Source: Thermostichus vulcanus str. 'Rupite' (lineage in GTDB: Bacteria > Cyanobacteriota > Cyanobacteriia > Thermostichales > Thermostichaceae). From it: 64,000 bases of DNA. The stretch spans positions 1 through 64,000 of the forward strand of contig NZ_JAFIRA010000002.1 of the NCBI RefSeq assembly GCF_022848905.1, written 5' to 3'. Made by a program: the position numbers and the translations under genes. This document shows, piece after piece, positions 38,516 to 48,330 of this stretch (the stretch's first letter is position 1; every line of letters begins with the position of its first letter). The notes beneath the pieces are model-generated. The model did not search any database and was not told where the DNA came from. It was given only the letters and a program-made list of their open reading frames with translations.

Positions 38516-39793
38516 TCACACCGTCAACAGAGTTCTGGAATGGGCCTGTTCCACAACCTGACTGAGAATCGCTACCCCCTGCTCAATTTGCTCCACGCTC
38601 GCCGTTAAGCTGATGCGCACACACTGATACTGATGAGACCAGCTTGGATCCATCCCCGGGAAAAAGGGGGATCCCGGCACAACCACGACTCCCTGTTGTT
38701 TGAGCTGTTGATAGAGTTCTCGGTCAGAGATGGGTAGATCTGGCAACCACAGCCAGGCAAACAGAGCCCCTTCCGCTTTATGCAAGAACCAAGGCAACTC
38801 CTGTGGGAACTCGCGCGCAAAAGCTGCCTGTAGGTGTTCCATCTTCTTGTGGTAATGGGGCCGGATCACCTGCTCTGAGAGTTTGGCTAGTTCTCCAGAT
38901 CGAATCGCCCGTGCCGCAATCGCCTGACCCAGTTGGGAGGAGTGAATGCTGGCATTGGCCTGAAAACATTCGACAGACTGCAAAAGATGTTCTGGCCCAA
39001 TGGCAATCCCCACCCGTTCCCCAGGTAAGCCAGCTTTGGAGAGGCTAAAGCAGTGGATGACATTTTCAGCCCAGGTTAGGTTCATAGGCACATAGGTGAG
39101 ATGGGGGAAGGGGATGGCATAGGCAGAATCAATGATCACAGGCACATCGACAGCAGCCGCCCGTTGTACGATCTGGGCCACCTCCTCATCGGTGATCACG
39201 TTACCCGTTGGGTTACAGGGTCGGGAAAACAAAATCGCTCCCACCTGCTTATCCACCTGTAGCTGGTCTAGATCCGGACGATATTTGAAAGTATGGGATC
39301 CCTGTTTCTCAATCGTGGGGGGCATCGCCTGCAGATCGGACTCCTCGATGAGGATCCCGCCATAGCCGGTGTAATCGGGGATCAAGGGCAACAGTAAAGT
39401 TCGTCTTTGTCCATCAGCATCTCGCCCACAGAACACATTCACAGCAAAAAAATAGAAACTTTGACTGCCAGGGGTGATCAGTACATTCCGTCGCGTAATG
39501 CCCCAGCCGTACTCCCGGTTGAAATAATCCACCACAGCCTCGAGCAAGGGCCCGTAGCCCTGGCTGACCCCATAGCGACAGAGCACTTTGCCGAATTCTG
39601 GCTCTGCCATCAGCTCTTGGGTGTAGCGTCGCCACATCGCTTCCACTCCCGGCAAAATCACCGGGTTACCCGCCCCCAAATCAATCCAGTGGGATCCCCC
39701 TTTTTGCAGAGTTTCGGCAATATCTTTGTTGATGGCTCGCACTCCCGATAGACGAGACATGCGCTGGCCCAAATGAGATAAGCGGGGATCCAC
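38516..39793 (-). CDS. avtA: Valine--pyruvate aminotransferase
   Basis: A 425-aa PLP-dependent class I/II aminotransferase. The AvtA-like N-terminus SHWIDLGAGNPVILPGVEAMW and the region YGVSQGYGPLLEAVVDYFN are present; CNPTGNVITDEE, IIDSAYAIPFP and the PLP-lysine region CFSLSKAGLPGERVGIAIG complete the fold. It transfers amino groups between valine and pyruvate or related 2-oxo acids. It is followed immediately by the 36-aa membrane miniprotein. Confidence 0.92.
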   Translation of the reverse strand: MDPRLSHLGQRMSRLSGVRAINKDIAETLQKGGSHWIDLGAGNPVILPGVEAMWRRYTQELMAEPEFGKVLCRYGVSQGYGPLLEAVVDYFNREYGWGITRRNVLITPGSQSFYFFAVNVFCGRDADGQRRTLLLPLIPDYTGYGGILIEESDLQAMPPTIEKQGSHTFKYRPDLDQLQVDKQVGAILFSRPCNPTGNVITDEEVAQIVQRAAAVDVPVIIDSAYAIPFPHLTYVPMNLTWAENVIHCFSLSKAGLPGERVGIAIGPEHLLQSVECFQANASIHSSQLGQAIAARAIRSGELAKLSEQVIRPHYHKKMEHLQAAFAREFPQELPWFLHKAEGALFAWLWLPDLPISDRELYQQLKQQGVVVVPGSPFFPGMDPSWSHQYQCVRISLTASVEQIEQGVAILSQVVEQAHSRTLLTV

Positions 39794-39988
39794 AGCAGCT
39801 TTCCTTTCCCGGTCTGGGGATGACAGGATCCATAGGTTTCGGAATCTTAGCAGACCCCCCTACCCACCAGACTAGGTACAGATTGCCGCAGGTTTGCCTG
39901 GTACGGATCGAGGGCGGTAAACCGTCCTGAACAAAGGATCCGTCCGGCGGCTTACACTAGAAAGAACTGACCCATCGCTTGGACTGGC

Positions 39989-40591
39989 ATGATTCCCACC
40001 GTTATCGAGCAATCTGCGCGGGGCGAACGCGCCTTCGATATCTACTCACGTCTGCTGCGGGATCGGATCATCTTCTTGGGCACCCAGGTGGACGACGATA
40101 TTTCCAATCTGATCGTTGCTCAGATGCTCTATCTGGAATCCGAAGATCCAGAAAAGGATATCTATCTCTACATCAACTCCCCTGGTGGCTCCGTTTATGC
40201 GGGCATGGCCATTTATGACACGATGCAGCACATTCAGCCGGATGTGTCTACCATCTGCATTGGTTTGGCTGCCAGTATGGGTGCCTTTTTGCTAGCTGGG
40301 GGAACCAAGGGCAAGCGGATTGCCCTCCCCCACGCCCGCATCATGATCCACCAACCCCTCGGCGGAGCCCAGGGGCCAGCCACCGACATCGAAATTCAGG
40401 CCAAAGAGATCCTTTACATCAAGCAAAGCCTGAATAGTCTGTTGGCTTATCACACTGGCCAGCCCTTAGAGCGCATCGAACGGGATACCGACCGCGACAA
40501 CTTCATGACCCCAGAACAAGCTAAGGAATATGGCCTGATTGACCAGGTGATCACCAAAAGGCCCCAACCATCTCTGGCAGCTGTCTCCTAG
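39989..40591 (+). CDS. clpP: ATP-dependent Clp protease proteolytic subunit
   Basis: A 200-aa ClpP serine protease that forms the proteolytic chamber of the Clp complex. The catalytic triad is visible as Ser in [11 protein letters not shown], His in [10 protein letters not shown] and Asp in [13 protein letters not shown]. The N-terminal [22 protein letters not shown] is normal, and the ORF is not truncated. It is followed by a clear rho-independent terminator. Cyanobacteria carry several clpP paralogues; which one this is cannot be told here. Confidence 0.97.
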   Translation: MIPTVIEQSARGERAFDIYSRLLRDRIIFLGTQVDDDISNLIVAQMLYLESEDPEKDIYLYINSPGGSVYAGMAIYDTMQHIQPDVSTICIGLAASMGAFLLAGGTKGKRIALPHARIMIHQPLGGAQGPATDIEIQAKEILYIKQSLNSLLAYHTGQPLERIERDTDRDNFMTPEQAKEYGLIDQVITKRPQPSLAAVS

Positions 40592-40628
40592 GGGTTGTTA
40601 CTGCTCTTTCCACTATTCCACTATCCTG

Positions 40629-40651
40629 CCCCCTAGCTTAGGGGGTTTTTT
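40629..40651 (+). terminator. Rho-independent terminator after clpP
   Basis: Perfect stem CCCCCTA-GCT-TAGGGGG directly followed by TTTTTT, 37 bp after the clpP stop. Confidence 0.9.
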
Positions 40652-41115
40652 GTGGGCTTAAGAATCCTTCTCCAGAGAGATATTAAGAAAGTCAAAGAAG
40701 TCTGTATTCTCAACGGCAAAGGATGCGGCTTGCTTTAACTAAACTAATCGAACTCATAAAGAAAGTAATAATCGACCCATCATTGTGGGTGATAGCTTAG
40801 GATCAAATCTAATGTAAGCCTGTGTTTGACAGGGATCCTAGCTTAAGCGGCGGGTATAAATCTTTCAGCTGGGTTTTCATCAGTCAGCCCGTTCAGGCTA
40901 GCGATTGTTCTTCGGATCATCCGGAGGCCATCGAGAGGGGGTTAAGGCTTTCATCCACTGGGTGAAGAAAGTCTTAAAGCCCGAAACTGTTGTAGGACGA
41001 CTTTGTTCGCAGAAATTCAATAGTCTGGGGTTTTGGCCCTGGGTTTTTGCGTCCTTTTGTTGCGTCCGTGAATGGTAGTTTTGGATTTCGTGATTCAGTT
41101 CAGAGGGAGATCAAC
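40652..41115 (+). promoter_or_regulatory. Upstream regulatory region of rbcL
   Basis: About 460 bp without a gene between the clpP terminator and rbcL. It contains TTGACA at 40826 and TATAAA at 40855, but 23 bp apart, too far for a standard sigma70 promoter. TTTAACTAAACTAA near 40735 offers T-N11-A-like spacing as used by LysR-type regulators of carbon genes. An extended untranslated leader is likely; the start site cannot be fixed. Confidence 0.4.
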
Positions 41116-42540
41116 GTGGCCTATTCAGCAACCCAATCCAAAAGCGGCTATCAAGCCGGAGTAAAGGATTACAAACTTACCTATTACACTCCCGATTACA
41201 CGCCTAAGGATACCGACATCCTGGCTTGTTTCCGGGTCACTCCCCAACCTGGTGTTCCCCCTGAAGAAGCTGGGGCGGCTGTGGCGGCTGAGTCTTCAAC
41301 GGGCACCTGGACAACGGTGTGGACGGATTTGCTCACCGACCTGGATCGCTACAAGGGCCGTTGCTACGACATTGAGCCAGTTCCGGGCGAAGACAACCAA
41401 TACTTCTGTTTTGTGGCCTATCCGCTGGACTTGTTCGAGGAAGGCTCCGTTACCAACATGCTCACCTCAATTGTAGGGAACGTGTTTGGGTTCAAAGCCC
41501 TGATGGCGCTGCGGCTGGAGGATTTACGGATCCCGGTGGCCTACCTGAAGACCTTCCAGGGGCCTCCCCACGGCATTCAGGTGGAACGGGACAAGCTGAA
41601 CAAATATGGTCGCCCGCTCTTGGGTTGCACCATCAAGCCCAAATTAGGTCTATCCGCCAAAAACTATGGTCGGGCGGTGTATGAGTGCCTACGGGGCGGT
41701 TTGGACTTCACCAAAGATGACGAGAACATTAACTCGCAGCCCTTCCAGCGCTGGCGGGATCGCTATCTGTTTGTCATGGATGCCGTCCACAAGGCTCAGG
41801 CGGAAACCGGCGAAATCAAGGGCCATTACCTGAACGTCACTGCCCCCACCTGTGAAGAGATGTTCAAGCGGGCCGAGTTTGCCAAAGAACTGAAAGCCCC
41901 GATCATCATGCATGACTACCTAACGGCTGGGTTCACGGCAAACACCAGCTTGGCCAAGTGGTGCCGGGACAATGGCATTCTGTTGCACATTCACCGGGCT
42001 ATGCACGCGGTGATCGACCGGCAGAAAAACCACGGCATTCACTTCCGGGTGTTGGCCAAGTGTCTGCGCATGTCCGGTGGTGATCACCTGCACTCTGGCA
42101 CCGTGGTGGGCAAACTGGAAGGTGACCGGAACATTACTCTCGGCTTTGTGGATCAAATGCGGGAGAACTACGTGGAGGCGGATCGCTCCCGTGGCAATTT
42201 CTTCACCCAAGACTGGGCTTCTATGCCCGGTGTGATGCCGGTGGCTTCCGGTGGGATCCACGTCTGGCACATGCCAGCGCTGGTGGAGATTTTCGGTGAT
42301 GATGCCTGCCTACAGTTTGGTGGGGGTACCCTCGGCCACCCTTGGGGCAATGCTCCGGGTGCTACGGCGAACCGGGTGGCTCTGGAAGCCTGTATCCAAG
42401 CCCGCAACGAAGGCCGCGATCTGGCCCGCGAAGGCAATGATGTCATCCGCGAAGCGGCCAAATGGTCACCGGAATTGGCGGCTGCCTGCGAACTGTGGAA
42501 AGAAATCAAGTTCGAGTTCAAGGCGGTCGATACCCTCTAG
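41116..42540 (+). CDS. rbcL: RuBisCO large subunit, form IB
   Basis: The 474-aa catalytic subunit of RuBisCO, which fixes CO2 onto ribulose bisphosphate in carboxysomes. Landmarks include [56 protein letters not shown] with the carbamylated Lys, and [16 protein letters not shown] at 41116 (MAYSATQ after GAGGGAGATCAAC) is chosen because it matches the usual N-terminus; the longer frame opening with TTG at 41047 is not expected. It heads an rbcL-rbcX-rbcS operon. Confidence 0.98.
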   Translation: MAYSATQSKSGYQAGVKDYKLTYYTPDYTPKDTDILACFRVTPQPGVPPEEAGAAVAAESSTGTWTTVWTDLLTDLDRYKGRCYDIEPVPGEDNQYFCFVAYPLDLFEEGSVTNMLTSIVGNVFGFKALMALRLEDLRIPVAYLKTFQGPPHGIQVERDKLNKYGRPLLGCTIKPKLGLSAKNYGRAVYECLRGGLDFTKDDENINSQPFQRWRDRYLFVMDAVHKAQAETGEIKGHYLNVTAPTCEEMFKRAEFAKELKAPIIMHDYLTAGFTANTSLAKWCRDNGILLHIHRAMHAVIDRQKNHGIHFRVLAKCLRMSGGDHLHSGTVVGKLEGDRNITLGFVDQMRENYVEADRSRGNFFTQDWASMPGVMPVASGGIHVWHMPALVEIFGDDACLQFGGGTLGHPWGNAPGATANRVALEACIQARNEGRDLAREGNDVIREAAKWSPELAAACELWKEIKFEFKAVDTL

Positions 42541-42619
42541 AGATCCACTGGGGGCAAGGGAGGGTGTTTGACCCATCCTACCTTTGCTCCCCCGCTCCGG
42601 CCCCTCCCTTGGATCTGCA

Positions 42620-43033
42620 ATGGATCTGAAACAGATCGCCAAAGACACGGCCAAAACCTTGATCAGCTACCTGACCTATCAGGCCATGCGCACGGTGCTG
42701 GCCCAGCTTGGCGAAACGGATCCCCCCAGGGCCTTTTGGTTGCAGCAGTTCTCGGCTCGGCAAAATCTCCAGGATGGGGAAGCCTACCTGCGGGCTTTGC
42801 TGGCGGAACGCCCTGATTTGGCCTATCGAATCATGACTGTTCGAGAGCACATCGCTGCAGAAGTGGTCGATTATCTGCCAGAAATGGCCAAAACCGGCAT
42901 TCAGCAAGCCAACATGGAGCACCGCCGCGAGCATCTGGAGCGGATGACCTCAGCGCCCGAATCTGCACCCGTTAGTTCTACGCACCCGGAAGCGGGATCC
43001 CCTGCACAAGACTCAATACCTGAAACGGAGTAA
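42620..43033 (+). CDS. rbcX: RuBisCO assembly chaperone RbcX
   Basis: A 137-aa RbcX, a dimeric helical chaperone that clamps the RbcL C-terminal peptide during assembly of the large-subunit octamer. The start [22 protein letters not shown] and the motif [17 protein letters not shown] are family features. The C-terminal tail of about 35 residues is Ser/Pro/Glu-rich and longer than usual. ATG at 42620 is preferred over the frame opening at 42584. It lies 79 bp after rbcL and 7 bp before rbcS. Confidence 0.95.
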   Translation: MDLKQIAKDTAKTLISYLTYQAMRTVLAQLGETDPPRAFWLQQFSARQNLQDGEAYLRALLAERPDLAYRIMTVREHIAAEVVDYLPEMAKTGIQQANMEHRREHLERMTSAPESAPVSSTHPEAGSPAQDSIPETE

Positions 43034-43040
43034 CATCACC

Positions 43041-43373
43041 ATGCAAACTTTACCGAAAGAGCGTCGTTACGAAACCCTCTCCTATCTGCCTCCTTTGACG
43101 GATCTACAAATTACCAAGCAACTGCAGTACATCTTGGATCAGGGTTATATCCCCGCCGTGGAGTTCAATGAATCCTCTGAGCCGACGGTGTACTACTGGA
43201 CGATGTGGAAGTTGCCCCTGTTCAACGCCACCTCCACCCAAGAGGTGCTGAGTGAGGTGCAATCCTGCCGCAGCACTTACCCCAATTGCTACATTCGCGT
43301 GGTGGGTTTCGACAACATTAAGCAGTGCCAGATCCTGAGCTTCCTGGTTCACAAGCCCAGCGGTGTGCGCTAA
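43041..43373 (+). CDS. rbcS: RuBisCO small subunit
   Basis: A 110-aa small subunit with the typical [19 protein letters not shown] start, the loop [24 protein letters not shown] and the C-terminal [19 protein letters not shown]. It caps the L8 core and is needed for carboxysome packaging. A GGAG Shine-Dalgarno lies 10 bp before the ATG. A terminator follows the operon. Confidence 0.98.
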   Translation: MQTLPKERRYETLSYLPPLTDLQITKQLQYILDQGYIPAVEFNESSEPTVYYWTMWKLPLFNATSTQEVLSEVQSCRSTYPNCYIRVVGFDNIKQCQILSFLVHKPSGVR

Positions 43374-43409
43374 GAAGTCCTGACGGGGTTTTGGGTGCCC
43401 CCAAGCGGT

Positions 43410-43456
43410 TCGGGAGGGATCCATCGAGTGATCTCTCCCGATTGTTGTTGTTGTTT
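43410..43456 (+). terminator. Probable terminator of the rbc operon
   Basis: TCGGGAGGGATC pairs with GATCTCTCCCGA across an 8-nt loop (one bulge), followed by a T-rich tract TTGTTGTTGTTGTTTT. Confidence 0.7.
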
Positions 43457-43485
43457 TACAGGGTGGACGACTGGGCTGGGATCCC

Positions 43486-43986
43486 TTAGGGGTTGGTGGG
43501 CAAACTGAGCACCGGGATAACCAACTCTTGGACGGGCAGAGCAGTCGATTCTTCCGGAGCACCGGTAGAGACATCGGTAGGGGTAGAAGGGCTAGGGGCT
43601 GCACTTGTCGGGCGCAGTTGCCAACGGATGATCTGCTCACCCCGGTAAAAAGTGATAAACAGTTGATCCCCTTGGGCTTGGATTTGCCAGGTACCATCTC
43701 CACTATTGACAGAGGTATGTCCGCCGGAGAAAGGAGCGTTCAATGCTGGCCCCGATTGCGTCCAGATGCGGCCACCACCGGTTTCGACGATGAGTTGCAC
43801 GGTTGCTCCTTGCCCATGTCCGCTTAGAATCTGGCCCGTGCCACTCCAGGTGCGGGTTTCGGTTTGAGCCAGGGCTGGCTGCCCCAGTTGGAGTGCCATC
43901 AGCAACAGCCCCGTCCAACCCAAACGACCTCGTGCCGGTGCCATCCAGACCGAAGCAGGGGAAGCAGTTCGAGAGAAGAAAGCCAT
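43486..43986 (-). CDS. Exported beta-rich hypothetical protein
   Basis: A 166-aa protein starting MAFFSRTASPASVW with a hydrophobic signal sequence (LGWTGLLLMALQLGQPALAQ) and a likely signal-peptidase site after ALA. The mature part is beta-rich (TWSGTGQILSGHGQGATVQL, FYRGEQIIRWQLRP) with a Ser/Pro/Thr-rich C-terminal segment. No family is recognised. The frame is open upstream to 44208 but the upstream part is cysteine-rich nonsense. Convergent with the rbc operon. Confidence 0.65.
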   Translation of the reverse strand: MAFFSRTASPASVWMAPARGRLGWTGLLLMALQLGQPALAQTETRTWSGTGQILSGHGQGATVQLIVETGGGRIWTQSGPALNAPFSGGHTSVNSGDGTWQIQAQGDQLFITFYRGEQIIRWQLRPTSAAPSPSTPTDVSTGAPEESTALPVQELVIPVLSLPTNP

Positions 43987-44332
43987 TGCACTCACGTTAA
44001 TACCACACGCCGCGATAGGATCGAAACACAAGAGGAAGAAAGAGAAAGGGTGTTGAAGGAAGCATTCCTTTACACAACCCATTACACAGTCTACCGAAAG
44101 CCCCCAGGGATCCCTACTCTTCTTGGCCCTGGGTTGAGCCTCCTGCTTGAATCCTTTACTGGGCTGATCCCAATCTAGGCAATTCCTAGATCCGCAGACA
44201 GGATGCAACCTGAGCCTCTAGCTGCGGGGATCCCCACTAGCCGTTTCGCCAATGCGCAGAACAGGGCTTGTTGCCGATACCACAACCGGCTTCAGGGCGG
44301 GAGCAACTCCGAAATCTGCAAAATCTGCACCC

Positions 44333-45157
44333 TCAGCTCAGGGTCAGAAAGCGCTCCAGAGCGGCGACAACAGCAGGCGGCCAGCGGCGAACGGTTCTGA
44401 CCCACTCCAGATCGGCATAGCGCGGATCCAGCCCTTGCACAGCGACCCAATGGCTTTCGGCCTCTCCTGGGCGGCCTTCTGTCCAAAGAATGGCACTGAG
44501 GGCAGCCCGCATATCTGGAAACTTCGGGTACTTACGTACCAAAGCCCGCATCAATCGCAGTGCGGACTGGGTTTCTCCCACTTGGTACAGGCTGAGGGCA
44601 TAGTTGGCTTGGGCAAACGCATAGTCGGGGGCCAATTCGGTGGCGTGACGGTAATCCGCTAGGGCCTGTTGCCAGTCCCCCAAACCGGCTTCCGCATTGC
44701 CGCGGTTGTTGTAGGCTGCCGGATCGTTGGGATCCAATTGGAGAACTCGATCGTAGTCAGCAATTGCTTCCTGCCACCGCCCCAATCCTTCCAGGGCGGC
44801 CCCCCGATTCAGGTAGGGATCCGGTGCATTGGGGGCCAAACGAATCGCCTCAGCATAATCCGTGAGCGCTTGCTGCAACTTGTGCTGGCTAACGCGGGCA
44901 TTGCCCCGGTTACTCCACAGGGCCGGGTTATCCGGTTGACGTTCCAACAGTTGGCTCCACAGGTTTTCCGCCCGGACAAAATCCGCCGCGTTGGTGGCGG
45001 CAAAGGCTTCCTCAAACAGTTGGTTAATCTCGGCACTCACCGTTTGTAGGTTTGTGGGGGGCAATCCCTGAGCTTCCATCGCATCGGCAGCCGGGATCCC
45101 CAGCCAACCTAAAAGCCCCAACAGCAGTAAAACAGGGATAACTTTGATAGCCCGCAT
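44333..45157 (-). CDS. TPR-repeat protein with N-terminal membrane anchor/signal
   Basis: A 274-aa protein using ATG at 45157 (MRAIKVIPVLLLLGLLGWLG), a signal or anchor helix ending near PAADA. Four to five TPR units follow, e.g. ALWSNRGNARVSQHKLQQAL, PYLNRGAALEGLGRWQEAIA and AYNNRGNAEAGLGDWQQALA, each with the canonical W-G-A pattern. A thylakoid- or periplasm-facing scaffold is likely. The frame is open to 45295 but upstream residues lack features. Divergent from upp. Confidence 0.85.
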   Translation of the reverse strand: MRAIKVIPVLLLLGLLGWLGIPAADAMEAQGLPPTNLQTVSAEINQLFEEAFAATNAADFVRAENLWSQLLERQPDNPALWSNRGNARVSQHKLQQALTDYAEAIRLAPNAPDPYLNRGAALEGLGRWQEAIADYDRVLQLDPNDPAAYNNRGNAEAGLGDWQQALADYRHATELAPDYAFAQANYALSLYQVGETQSALRLMRALVRKYPKFPDMRAALSAILWTEGRPGEAESHWVAVQGLDPRYADLEWVRTVRRWPPAVVAALERFLTLS

Positions 45158-45306
45158 GGTTTTGCTAAATCTCTTGCTAGATCTTTTGTCGGTTTCCCAC
45201 TCATCATAAGCTGCCGACACACGGGATCCCTTGGCCTTCTGTCCGTCCAGAAGGACAGACCTGCCAACCGCTGTTGGGCGCTTGCTTTCTTGCAAGGTAA
45301 CCCGCT

Positions 45307-45996
45307 ATGCTACCGCCCAGATTGAGGCATTCTTCTGTGGCCAGTCAGCAGCTTCGTGTCTATGTTCCCCCTCATCCCTTGATCAAGCATTGGTTAACGG
45401 TAGCTCGGGATGCGGAAACCCCGATGCCCTTGTTTCGCAGTGCCATGTCGGAGTTGGGCCGTTGGCTCACCTATGAGGCGATGCGGGAGTGGATCCCCAC
45501 CCAACCGGTACAGGTGCAAACCCCTTTGCAACCTGCTTCAGCGGAAGTGATTGCGCCTGATACCCCGATGGGCATTGTGCCGGTGTTGCGGGCTGGGTTA
45601 GCCATGTTAGAGGGCTGTCAGGCGCTGTTGCCTCAGGCGCGGATCTTCCACTTGGGCATGGTACGGGATGAAGCAACTCTAGAGGCCAGTTGCTATCTGA
45701 ATCGGCTGCCAGAGCGGATCCCGGAGCACATGCGCATTCTCATTCCTGAACCGATGTTGGCAACCGGGGGCACCTTGGTTCAGGTGTTGGATGAGCTGAA
45801 CAGGCGCGGGGCGGATCCCAGTTTGGTGAGGATTGTCAGTGTGTTGGCGGCACCGCCGGGATTACAGCGGCTGGGATCCCATTACCCGATGGTACAAATC
45901 TTCTGCGCCATGATCGATGAGTGCTTAAATGAACAGGGGTTTATCCTGCCAGGGCTAGGAGATGCAGGGGATCGCGCCTTTGGCACGGAAAGTTAG
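45307..45996 (+). CDS. upp: Uracil phosphoribosyltransferase
   Basis: A 229-aa type I phosphoribosyltransferase converting uracil and PRPP to UMP in pyrimidine salvage. The N-terminal VYVPPHPLIKHWLTVARD and flexible-hood region (VRDEATLEA) are typical, and the PRPP loop reads LIPEPMLATGGTLVQ, with Glu replacing the more usual Asp. The C-terminal HYPMVQIFCAMIDECLNEQGFILPGLGDAGDRAFG is the family signature. It diverges from the TPR gene across 149 bp. Confidence 0.95.
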   Translation: MLPPRLRHSSVASQQLRVYVPPHPLIKHWLTVARDAETPMPLFRSAMSELGRWLTYEAMREWIPTQPVQVQTPLQPASAEVIAPDTPMGIVPVLRAGLAMLEGCQALLPQARIFHLGMVRDEATLEASCYLNRLPERIPEHMRILIPEPMLATGGTLVQVLDELNRRGADPSLVRIVSVLAAPPGLQRLGSHYPMVQIFCAMIDECLNEQGFILPGLGDAGDRAFGTES

Positions 45997-46401
45997 CTGA
46001 CAGCTTTTTGATGCTCTGCTCGTTGACATAACAGGGATGAGTGCCGAATACCGCTGACGGGATCGACTCAGCCGTAAGGCTCTCATAGAAAAAGTCCATA
46101 AAAGTCAGGGAAAGCTGTCCTGAAGATGCTCTGTTTGCCTTATGCCTAGTGTTTTTTAATTCCAATATCATTACGGCACACATTCCATAGCGTTTAACCG
46201 AGCTTTTCGCCTCCATCGACGCTACACTCATTCAGCAGGTGCCCCGAGGAGGGCATTCCCGACAAACCCCATTTTGGTGGGTCAAGCTGTTGGATTATGG
46301 GAATGTTGGTCGCTTGAGCTCCAAAGCCTGCTTTCGGGATCCCAATGGAGCGGATTTCGTAGGGCAGCCATGGTATCCCCGCCTTTCCTCTTCCTGCACC
46401 T
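45997..46401. other. Intergenic region, no gene supported
   Basis: About 400 bp with no credible gene. Open frames here (for example around 46239-46457 on the plus strand) overlap the next gene and lack conserved features. No RNA gene recognised. Confidence 0.45.
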
Positions 46402-47289
46402 ATGCGACTTATCTTTACCAGCTTGGATGGCAGCCTGTTGGATATAGAATCCAATAGCTATGGTGCTGCCCGACAAGCGTTGTCCGCTTTAGAGCGTCGC
46501 TCCATTCCTTTGGTGCTCTACAGCCTGCGGACTCGGGCTCAACTGGAACATGTGCGCCAGCAATTGCGCCTAGAGCATCCGTTTATTTGTGAGGATGGTT
46601 CTGCTCTCTACGTTCCCGAGCATTATTTCCCGGCAGGCATCTTGGATGAGCAGTGGCAATATCAGCCTCCGTATTATGTGCGGGCTTTAGGGCTGCCCTA
46701 TTCCCGCTTGCGCAGCATCTTGCAACAGGTGCGTCAAGATTCCCACTTGGATCTGGTTGGGTTTGGGGATTGGACAGCCTCTGAGCTAGCGGCTGCAACC
46801 GGGATCCCTGTGGAGGAGGCAAAACGGGCCAAACAGCGAGAGTACAGCGAGATTTTCAGCTATTCTGGCGATCCGGAAACCCTGCGGCAGGGCTTTGCCC
46901 AGCAGGAGGCCAACCTGACCCAACATCTGTTGCAACTGCGCCAGCTCCACCTCTCTAGCCCCCCGCAAAAGTGGTACCTGACCGGGTGGACTCAGCCGGC
47001 GATGACCACAGAGCCAGGATTTTTGCCAGGGGAACGGGCGGTGCGGCTGTTGTTGGACTGTTATCAGCGGCATTTGGGCACCGTTAAGACCTTGGGCATT
47101 GGTTGCTCTCCAGCAGATGCGGCTTTTTTGCGTTGGATGGAGCAGAAGGTGGTGCTTCCCAGCCCAATTGCGGATAGTCTCTGGAGTGAGGCCGAACCCC
47201 AGTGGCAGCTGGCCCAGCTCCCCGGTCCAGAGGGGTGGAATGAAGTGGTGTTGACGTGGTTGGAGGAAACAGATCATGGTGATGAATAA
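46402..47289 (+). CDS. HAD-fold protein related to mannosyl-3-phosphoglycerate phosphatase, degenerate active site
   Basis: A 295-aa protein aligned by eye with MpgP-type haloacid-dehalogenase phosphatases. Motif I normally reads DLDGTLLD; here it is FTSLDGSLLD, so the nucleophilic Asp is Ser. The metal-binding motif GDSxND appears as GIGCSPADAAFL, losing Asp and Asn. Cap-domain features (ATGIPVEEAKRAKQREYSEIF) fit the MpgP subfamily. The fold is therefore kept but phosphatase chemistry is improbable; a regulatory or scaffold role is possible. Its stop overlaps the next TPR gene by 14 bp. Confidence 0.8.
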   Translation: MRLIFTSLDGSLLDIESNSYGAARQALSALERRSIPLVLYSLRTRAQLEHVRQQLRLEHPFICEDGSALYVPEHYFPAGILDEQWQYQPPYYVRALGLPYSRLRSILQQVRQDSHLDLVGFGDWTASELAAATGIPVEEAKRAKQREYSEIFSYSGDPETLRQGFAQQEANLTQHLLQLRQLHLSSPPQKWYLTGWTQPAMTTEPGFLPGERAVRLLLDCYQRHLGTVKTLGIGCSPADAAFLRWMEQKVVLPSPIADSLWSEAEPQWQLAQLPGPEGWNEVVLTWLEETDHGDE

Positions 47290-47983
47290 CAAGCAACTTT
47301 GTCGGCAGGGGGCCCACTTGGGCTTGAGGACAATGGGATGGCTGCTTGGCTTGGCGATTATACTGCCTGCCTATGCAGAGGCCCCCATGACCCTATTGAC
47401 GGGCGAACAAACCGTGGCACAGCTCAAGGAGGATGGGGCCCGATACCTGCAAATGGGCTTCCATACTTTGGCCATCAATGCCTATCGGGGGGCGATTGAG
47501 CTGGAAGAAAAGACTTTGGTTTTGCCAAGCGAACGGGATCCCGATGTGCCGTTTAATCTCGGCTTGATCTATGCTCGCCAGGGTAGGCTACCGGAGGCAC
47601 GTACCGCCTTTCAACGGGCCGTGGAGGTGGATCCCGGTAGTTTTAAGGCGCGCTACCAACTGGCTTTGGTGGATCTCAAACTGGGGGATCAAGTGGCAGC
47701 TAAGGAGCAGCTCACCCTCCTGGCCAATGCCGCCAGTGGTAATCCCGAAACCCGCAGTCATATCCAGTCTTTGCTGGCCACTTTGGATGCCGTTCCTTTG
47801 CCCAGCCAGAAGGATGATAACTTGGCCCGTACCCCGGCTGTGGAGTCTGAGGCCGCCAAACTGTTGCTCGAACCTGGCAAAACTGAAACGGCTGCCTTGC
47901 CTGAAGCCGGTGGGCAGGAAGTTGTGGAGGAAAAACCCCCTCTTTCTGTCCTGCAACGGCTGCGTCAGCGGGAGCTAAACTAG
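47276..47983 (+). CDS. Exported TPR-repeat protein
   Basis: A 235-aa protein with a signal peptide (TMGWLLGLAIILPAYAEA) and two to three TPR-like units (ARYLQMGFHTLAINAYRGAI, VPFNLGLIYARQGRLPEA, FKARYQLALVDLKLGDQVAA), then an acidic disordered C-terminus. It overlaps the degenerate HAD gene, suggesting co-expression. Function unknown; likely extracytoplasmic scaffold. Confidence 0.75.
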   Translation: MVMNNKQLCRQGAHLGLRTMGWLLGLAIILPAYAEAPMTLLTGEQTVAQLKEDGARYLQMGFHTLAINAYRGAIELEEKTLVLPSERDPDVPFNLGLIYARQGRLPEARTAFQRAVEVDPGSFKARYQLALVDLKLGDQVAAKEQLTLLANAASGNPETRSHIQSLLATLDAVPLPSQKDDNLARTPAVESEAAKLLLEPGKTETAALPEAGGQEVVEEKPPLSVLQRLRQRELN

Positions 47984-48096
47984 CCCCAGTGCGCCCAACC
48001 CCAATCAAGACTATGCAGCTTGTGCATTTAAGGCCAGGGATCCTTAAGGGGCTCTGGCTTTCCATTGGCCACCAGTCATTTGCCACGGCGGGGGGC

Positions 48097-48249
48097 CTAT
48101 TGGTCTTTGGGATCCGTCTGGGCCGGATCGGGTTTTGGCGCTTTGGTGGTAAATACCGTGGTGAACATCATCAGCATCCCTCCTGCCAAAATGAGCAGGG
48201 CCAAGCCGCCGACTACCCCATTTATCCAGGTTTGTGCCTCAAGTTCCAT
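48097..48249 (-). CDS. Small membrane protein downstream of lptF
   Basis: A 50-aa ORF starting MELEAQTWINGVVGGLALL with one hydrophobic helix (about 12-32) and a Lys/Pro/Asp tail. A longer frame starts at 48315. It is on the same strand, about 80 bp after lptF. No family recognised; small size makes confidence modest. Confidence 0.45.
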   Translation of the reverse strand: MELEAQTWINGVVGGLALLILAGGMLMMFTTVFTTKAPKPDPAQTDPKDQ

Positions 48250-48330
48250 GTTGGTTTCGCGTTGCTCTTGGGCTGGAGGGATCCCTCCCATCCTACCGGA
48301 CAGGTGACCGGACAAGGTTGGCCCCAGCAG

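Noticed and set aside
40826..40860. TTGACA and TATAAA upstream of rbcL as a sigma70 promoter
   Set aside because: The 23-bp spacing is outside the usual 16-18 bp; kept only as part of the regulatory region.
41047..41115. N-terminal extension of RbcL from a TTG codon
   Set aside because: Known RbcL proteins start at the MAYS-like position; the GTG at 41116 has a good Shine-Dalgarno sequence.
43987..44208. N-terminal extension of the exported beta-rich protein
   Set aside because: Upstream codons give Cys/Phe-rich text without homology; the signal peptide begins at 43986 or at an internal Met.
46239..46457. 72-codon plus-strand frame before the HAD gene
   Set aside because: It overlaps the HAD start, has no ribosome-binding site and no conserved motif.
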